Positions 59,293 to 64,000 of a stretch of 64,000 nucleotides of DNA are shown here, one piece after another; within the stretch, counting starts at the first letter, position 1, and each line of letters opens with the position of its first letter. This DNA is from JBGAPH01 sp046349955 (GTDB taxonomy: Bacteria; Planctomycetota; Planctomycetia; Pirellulales; JBGAPH01): assembly GCA_046349955.1 (NCBI GenBank), contig JAXMBI010000022.1:62001-126000 (forward strand). The letters run 5' to 3'. Made by a program: the position numbers and the translations under genes. The notes below the pieces were generated by a model that did no database searches, was not told the DNA's origin, and saw nothing but the letters and a program-made list of their open reading frames with translations.

Positions 59293-60600
59293 ATGCAACG
59301 GATCGCTTGCCTTGGCGCTTGGCTTTTGTGCGTCGGCTGGGCTGCCAGCGCGGCCGCCGACGAGCCCCCCTGGCAGCACCTCTTCAACGGCCGCGATCTG
59401 ACCGGCTGGGTGAACGTGAACACCGCCCCCAGCACCTGGACCGTGCGCGACGCGCTGATCGTTTGCTCCGGCGTTCCCACCGGCGTGCTGCGGACCGAGA
59501 AGCAGTATCAGAACTTCGTGCTCGAGCTCGAGTGGAAGCACCTGAAGCCGGGCGGCAACGCCGGGCTCTTCATCCACTCCGACGACATCACGGCCCCCGG
59601 CGTTCCCTTCACGCGCTCGATCGAGTGCCAGATCCTCGACGGCAACCATGGCGACGTCTTCGCCATCCACGGCGCGACCTTCGAGCCCGATCGGCCGCAT
59701 CCCCAGGGCTGGCTCCGCTGCCTGCCCAGCGAGTCGCGGGCGAAGCCGGCCGGCGAGTGGAACCACTACCGAGTGGAAAGCCGTGACGGCCGCCTCACGC
59801 TGGCCGTCAATGGCAAGGTGGTCTCCGGCGGCACGCGCTGCAATCCGCGGCAAGGGTATATCTGTCTCGAGTCCGAAGGGGGCGAGGTTCACTTCCGCAA
59901 CCTGCGGTTGCAGGAGTTGCCGTCGACGCCCGTGCCGCCGGCCGAAGTGGCCGAGTCGGCCCGCGGCTTTCGCTCGCTCTATAACGGGATCGACCTCACC
60001 GGTTGGGCCGCGGCCCCCGAGGCCGAGCGCTCCTTCCAGCCGCACGATTGGATCCTGCGCTACGACAGCAGCGCCGGCATGCGCAATCTCTGGACCCAGC
60101 GCTCCTTCGGCGACTTCGAACTGATCGCCGACTGGCGGCTGGCCGGCGAGCCCCAGCCGCGCGACGCCACCCGCATCGGCGCTCACGGCGCGGCCGAGGT
60201 CGACTCGGCCGGCCGGCCGCGCACGGTGCGCTACGAGGACCGGGGCTCGAGCGGCCTGCTGCTCCGCGGCTCGGCCAAGGCCCAGGTGAACATCTGGAAC
60301 CACCCGGTGGGCTCCGGCGAAGTCTTCGGCTACCGCACCGATCCCGCCCTGCCGGAGGCGCTGCACCGCGCGGTCACGCCGCGGCAGCGGGCCGACAAGC
60401 CGGCCGGCGAATGGAACCGCTTCGTGATCACGCTGGTGGGCAACGAACTAACGGTGACGCTCAACGGCGACCGCGTCATCGACCGCGCCCGCCTCCCCGA
60501 CTTGCCCGACCGCGGCCCAATCGCCCTGCAGAACGGCACGGGGGTGGTGGAGTTTGCGAATCTTTATGTGCGAGAGCTGGATGGGGAGCAGGCGAAGTAG
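59293..60600 (+). CDS. Secreted protein with two DUF1080 (3-keto-disaccharide hydrolase) domains
   Basis: The protein has 435 residues. The ATG at 59293 begins a signal peptide (ACLGAWLLCVGWAASAAA). Domain 1 (about 25-215) has HLFNGRDLTGWVNVNT, GGNAGLFIHSDD and EWNHYRVESRDGRLTLAVNG. Domain 2 (about 235-430) has SLYNGIDLTGWAAAPE, GSSGLLLRGSA and EWNRFVITLVGNELTVTLNG. DUF1080 is a concanavalin-like beta sandwich that binds or cleaves 3-keto-glycosides. The tandem arrangement may give two binding sites. No dehydrogenase partner gene is adjacent. Confidence 0.9.
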   Translation: MQRIACLGAWLLCVGWAASAAADEPPWQHLFNGRDLTGWVNVNTAPSTWTVRDALIVCSGVPTGVLRTEKQYQNFVLELEWKHLKPGGNAGLFIHSDDITAPGVPFTRSIECQILDGNHGDVFAIHGATFEPDRPHPQGWLRCLPSESRAKPAGEWNHYRVESRDGRLTLAVNGKVVSGGTRCNPRQGYICLESEGGEVHFRNLRLQELPSTPVPPAEVAESARGFRSLYNGIDLTGWAAAPEAERSFQPHDWILRYDSSAGMRNLWTQRSFGDFELIADWRLAGEPQPRDATRIGAHGAAEVDSAGRPRTVRYEDRGSSGLLLRGSAKAQVNIWNHPVGSGEVFGYRTDPALPEALHRAVTPRQRADKPAGEWNRFVITLVGNELTVTLNGDRVIDRARLPDLPDRGPIALQNGTGVVEFANLYVRELDGEQAK

Positions 60601-60672
60601 CCGCGCTTCGGCGCTTCTTGCGCGGCGAATTGGCTTAAAATGGCGCCCGCTGACCGAGTCGGGTCCAACGGT

Positions 60673-61086
60673 TCACAGCCCCCATTTCTCCCACTCGCTC
60701 GGCTCTGGTCTCCGACGCCAAACGACCACGCCGCCAGATTCAGAACGATCGAACGCCTTCGACAGGACTTCATGGGCGACTGCGGTCTGCGGAGCAGTCG
60801 CCTTCACGATCGCAACCTCGGGCGCCAGCACGACTGCATTCGCCGCGTCGACAGACATCGCGCCGCCGATCTCGAACTCGTACTCGTCAGGGGCCATCTG
60901 ACGCCACTGACAAGCAACCGGCTCGTCCTCGAGGGTGTCGATCGCCGCTTGGAGCGGCGGCAGTGGACCGCAGGTTGCAAAACCCGACAGCACGAACCGG
61001 AGAACGGGCCAACTGACGATCAACGCGCCGATGATCGCCATCGCGATGAAGGGCGTCTTGAGGGAGAATCTAGCGAGGTAGACCAT
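60673..61086 (-). CDS. Small membrane-anchored protein with FSLKT-type helix
   Basis: The protein has 137 residues. The N-terminus MVYLARFSLKTPFIAMAIIG resembles the FSLxT helix start seen at 30495. One membrane helix is followed by a soluble acidic domain (DEYEFEIGGAMSVDAANAVV). No family is recognised. A GATAAT on the minus strand (61141-61136) may be its -10 element, with a leader of about 45 nt. Codon pattern and helix support a real gene, but conservation is unknown. Confidence 0.5.
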   Translation of the reverse strand: MVYLARFSLKTPFIAMAIIGALIVSWPVLRFVLSGFATCGPLPPLQAAIDTLEDEPVACQWRQMAPDEYEFEIGGAMSVDAANAVVLAPEVAIVKATAPQTAVAHEVLSKAFDRSESGGVVVWRRRPEPSEWEKWGL

Positions 61087-61417
61087 CGCGTGTCGCAGAT
61101 CATGGCGCCGTGGTTGAAGTGGCCGCGCACGATCGATTATCTCAGCCTCGCGATGCGGATGGCTAGACCGCGTCTTTCGCCCCCGGGGTCACGCCTCCCG
61201 CGGCTCCCTTCAAAATCGACCGCCCCTCGCCCCTCGAGCCGAGAACGCCTGCAGCCACCGCGAAACGCCGAGCGGTTTCGCGCCCCGCTCTTCCTTCGAG
61301 GGTAGGCCGCCGAAGGGAGGTTGGGTACAATCAGGGCTCCAGCGGCCACCTCGCCAGCCCACCTTCGACCGGCCGCTGCCCGCCTAAAGGTCCTTTGAAC
61401 GCGAGGCTCTCGAGCGC
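61087..61417. other. Intergenic region between divergent genes
   Basis: About 330 bases without a gene. A minus-strand GATAAT (61141-61136) and a plus-strand TACAAT (61326-61331, 87 nt before the ATG at 61418) are -10 candidates for the two flanking genes. No clear -35 sequences are seen. Confidence 0.35.
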
Positions 61418-64000
61418 ATGCAGATCGCTCGCGGTGCAAGCCTGACGTCCCTGGTTGCAGTCGCCCTTGGGTTGGCGGCCAGCGTTTCGACCGCCGCGGA
61501 GATCAGCCGCGAACTGCACGAGGGTTTCGAGAAGTCGATCCAAGGCTTCGTCGCGAAGCATTGCGCCATCTGCCACGGCAAAGACGATCCGCAGGGCGGA
61601 CTCGATCTTGTTTCCTTTATCGATGTGCCGAGCGTGCTGGCCGACTTTCGCCGCTGGGACGTGGTGCGCGAGCGGCTCGAGGCCGGCGACATGCCGCCTG
61701 AGGACGCCGAGCAGCCTGCGGCCGAGGAACGCCAAGCGGCGCTCGACTGGATTCGCAAGCTGCGGGCCCACGTGATCCAGGAATCGAGCGGCGATCCGGG
61801 ACCGGTGCTCGCCCGCCGGCTCAGCAACGCCGAATACGATTACACGATCCGCGACTTGACAGGCGTAGACATTCGCCCCGCCCGCGAGTTTCCGGTCGAT
61901 CCGGCGAACGAGGCCGGGTTCGACAACTCGGGCGAGTCGCTGTCCATGTCGCCGGCGCTCGTGCGAAAGTACCTCGACGCGGCGCGGCTGGTCGCCAGCC
62001 ATCTGCTGCTCACGCCGGACGGGGCGCGGTTCGCTCCGCACCCGGTGGTGGTCGTCACCGATCGCGATAAGTACGCGGTGAAGCGGATCGTCGAGTTCTA
62101 TGCTCGTCAGCCGACCGACCTGGCCGCCTACTTCGCCGCGGCCTGGCGCTATCGCTGGCGGGCGGAGTTGGGCCAGCCCGGGGCGACGCTTGCAGACATG
62201 GCTCACCAGGCCCCGGTCAGTGCAAAGTATCTCGGCACGGTGTGGGCCGCGCTCAACGAGTCGGGAGCGGTCGGTCCCACGGCTCGTCTGCAGACGCAAT
62301 GGCAAGCGCTGCCGGCGCCAACGAATGGACAGGCGCCCGCCGAGCTACAGGCCGGCTGCGAAGCACTGCGCGAATCCGTCGCCGCACTCCGCAAGAAGCT
62401 CACGCCCGAAGTGCGGAATCTGCGGGGCGGCCGAGTCCATTCGGGTTCGCAGCCGCTCTTGATGTGGAAGAACAACCAATGGGCAGCGAACCGCCGGTGC
62501 TATGATCCCGCGGTGCTTCAGCCGCCGGCCGGCACTCTCGCCACGAATGAATCGGAACCCCCGCGCGAAGAACCCGCGGAGTACGATGACGACGAGCCGC
62601 GGCGGGAGAAGAAAACACCGGACGCCGATCCCGATCTCATGGTTCCTACGGATCCCGCCGAGCGCGCCAAGCATGAGGCGGCCTTCGCCCGCTTCTGTGA
62701 TGTCTTTCCCGACGCGTTCTACATTGCCGAGCGCGGCCGCACGTATGCCGATCCCGCGGCGGAGATCGCCGAAGGGCGCGGCGGTCGCCTCTTGAACGCC
62801 GGCTTCCACAGCATGACCGGCTATTATCGCGACGACCGGCCGCTCTACGACCTGGTGCTCACCGCCGAGCAGCAGTGCGAGCTCGACAAACTGTGGGACG
62901 AGTTCTTCTTCACGAGCGACGTCGCCCGGCGCATGCACACCAGCTTCCTCTGGTTCGAGCGCTCCGACTCGAGCTTCCTGCTCAGCGAGGAGTTCAACTT
63001 CACGCGGGCAGAAGACAAGGAATGCACCGACGAGCCGGTGCTCAAGAGGCTGGCCGAGGCTTTCGAGGCCAAGGCCGCCAAGAACCGTGCCCGGCCGGTC
63101 GTGCTGCAGGCGATCCGCGAGCACTTCGAGACGGTCAACCGCAACGTCCGCTGGTACGAGCGGACCTGGCGCGACGCCGAGCCGCGCCATCTCGAGGCGC
63201 TCGTCGCCTTTGCAGGCAAAGCGTATCGTCGGCCGCTGACCGCCGATGAGCGCGCGGGCCTGATCGACTTCTATCGTTCGCTCCGCAGCGAAGGCATGGA
63301 GCACGAAGAAGCGATTCGAGATTCATTCGCCGCGGTGCTGATGTCGCCCCACTTCTGTTATCGAGCCGATCTGGCGGCGCCTGGCGGCGAAGTGCAGCCG
63401 CTCACGAGCTACGAGCTCGCCAATCGCCTGAGCTACTTTCTCTGGTCGAGCCTGCCGGACGATGAGTTGCTGGGCCATGCAGCCGCCGACGATCTGCGAG
63501 ATCCAGGGGTGCTGACTGCGCAAACGCGCCGCATGCTCCGCGACCCACGCTCACGGGCCCTGGCCGTGGAGTTCGGCGCCAACTGGCTCGACTTCCGCCG
63601 CTTCGAAGAGCACAACGCCGTCGACCGCGAGCGATTCCCCACGTTCAACGACGAGCTGCGGCAGGCCATGTTCGAGGAGCCGGTAAGGTTGCTGCACGAT
63701 CTGATGCAGCAAGACGGCAACGTGCTCGACGCCTTGTTCGGCGAATACACGTTCGTGAACGCTCCGCTCGCCAAGCACTACGGCATGCCGCACTCCGGCG
63801 ATCCCAACGCCTGGGTGCGCATCGATGATGCCGCGCGCTATGGTCGCGGCGGGCTGCTGCCGATGTCCGTGTTTCTCACGGTCAACTCGCCGGGCCTCCG
63901 TACGAGCCCGGTGAAGCGGGGCTACTGGGTCGTGCGCCGCGTGCTCGGCGAGCAGATTCCGCCTCCGCCGCCCGACGTGCCGGAGATTCCCAACAACGAG
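61418..64000 (+). CDS. Secreted cytochrome-c/DUF1587/DUF1592/DUF1588 protein (3' end outside window)
   Basis: 861 codons are present and the frame runs off the right edge. A signal peptide (SLTSLVAVALGLAASVSTAA) is followed by a cytochrome c domain with CAICHGKDDPQGG near residue 48 and DMPPEDAEQ. DUF1587 is LARRLSNAEYDYTIRDLTG with FDNSGESLSMSPALVRKYLD. A long middle part has an acidic/basic low-complexity linker near residue 370-410 (EEPAEYDDDEPRREKKTPD). DUF1595 (AFAGKAYRRPLTADERAG), DUF1592 (LTSYELANRLSYFLWSSLPDDE) and DUF1588 (GRGGLLPMSVFLTVNSPGLR, RTSPVKRGYWVVRRVLG) follow. DUF1585 is expected next. The family is planctomycete-specific and its substrate is unknown. Confidence 0.93.
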   Translation, partial: MQIARGASLTSLVAVALGLAASVSTAAEISRELHEGFEKSIQGFVAKHCAICHGKDDPQGGLDLVSFIDVPSVLADFRRWDVVRERLEAGDMPPEDAEQPAAEERQAALDWIRKLRAHVIQESSGDPGPVLARRLSNAEYDYTIRDLTGVDIRPAREFPVDPANEAGFDNSGESLSMSPALVRKYLDAARLVASHLLLTPDGARFAPHPVVVVTDRDKYAVKRIVEFYARQPTDLAAYFAAAWRYRWRAELGQPGATLADMAHQAPVSAKYLGTVWAALNESGAVGPTARLQTQWQALPAPTNGQAPAELQAGCEALRESVAALRKKLTPEVRNLRGGRVHSGSQPLLMWKNNQWAANRRCYDPAVLQPPAGTLATNESEPPREEPAEYDDDEPRREKKTPDADPDLMVPTDPAERAKHEAAFARFCDVFPDAFYIAERGRTYADPAAEIAEGRGGRLLNAGFHSMTGYYRDDRPLYDLVLTAEQQCELDKLWDEFFFTSDVARRMHTSFLWFERSDSSFLLSEEFNFTRAEDKECTDEPVLKRLAEAFEAKAAKNRARPVVLQAIREHFETVNRNVRWYERTWRDAEPRHLEALVAFAGKAYRRPLTADERAGLIDFYRSLRSEGMEHEEAIRDSFAAVLMSPHFCYRADLAAPGGEVQPLTSYELANRLSYFLWSSLPDDELLGHAAADDLRDPGVLTAQTRRMLRDPRSRALAVEFGANWLDFRRFEEHNAVDRERFPTFNDELRQAMFEEPVRLLHDLMQQDGNVLDALFGEYTFVNAPLAKHYGMPHSGDPNAWVRIDDAARYGRGGLLPMSVFLTVNSPGLRTSPVKRGYWVVRRVLGEQIPPPPPDVPEIPNNE

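Overview
The window is a stretch of a high-GC planctomycete chromosome, most likely Pirellulales-like. That is an inference from family content. It carries DUF1549/DUF1553 and DUF1592-type cytochrome-c proteins, a TAT-exported DUF1501 protein, DUF1080 domains, a PVC-type haem-binding domain fused to a sugar dehydrogenase, HAF-repeat/dockerin/PEP-CTERM secreted proteins, and small proteins that start with a FSLxT-type membrane helix. No rRNA, tRNA, CRISPR array or complete insertion sequence was seen.

Layout. 1-9.2 kb is mostly on the minus strand: an HTTM-type membrane protein cut by the window edge with a translationally coupled partner, a Cys/Gly-rich secreted protein, an NTF2-like lipoprotein, a BshC-like protein coupled to a GT2 glycosyltransferase, a Nif3-like protein, and a HAF/dockerin/PEP-CTERM protein. 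A DUF309 protein lies among them on the plus strand. 9.5-25.3 kb is housekeeping: a DapA-superfamily lyase, a lipoprotein, an M42 aminopeptidase, a giant MscS-type channel, a DUF155/RMD1-like protein, the M24 peptidase-accB-accC cluster, a secreted zinc peptidase, hslV-hslU and a HIT protein. 25.6-39.9 kb holds secreted and catabolic functions: a three-haem sugar dehydrogenase, a metzincin-like protein, hisD, a DUF1549/DUF1553 plus DUF1501 pair with a VapBC-type toxin-antitoxin cassette between them, an AIM24 protein and an SDR.

40.4-49.0 kb is a Tad/Flp pilus locus: pilin, TadV, TadE, CpaB, a TadG-like protein, CpaE/TadZ, CpaF/TadA, TadB and TadC. No secretin (CpaC/RcpA) or TadD gene lies inside it. 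Several of its junctions carry hairpins or dispersed palindromic repeats. 49.3-64.0 kb has a flippase, an extended FolK, a TM2 protein, an S46 peptidase, an OPT transporter, a frameshifted Uma2 gene, a PEP-CTERM protein, a double-DUF1080 protein and a DUF1592-family cytochrome-c protein that runs off the right edge.

The most unusual features are the atypical Tad locus, a small FSLGT-helix gene bracketed by a perfect 18-bp inverted repeat, the toxin-antitoxin cassette inside a catabolic operon, a MITE-like palindromic element at about 6.8-7.0 kb, and several genes whose -10-like hexamer lies only 6-9 nt from the start codon, which suggests leaderless transcripts.
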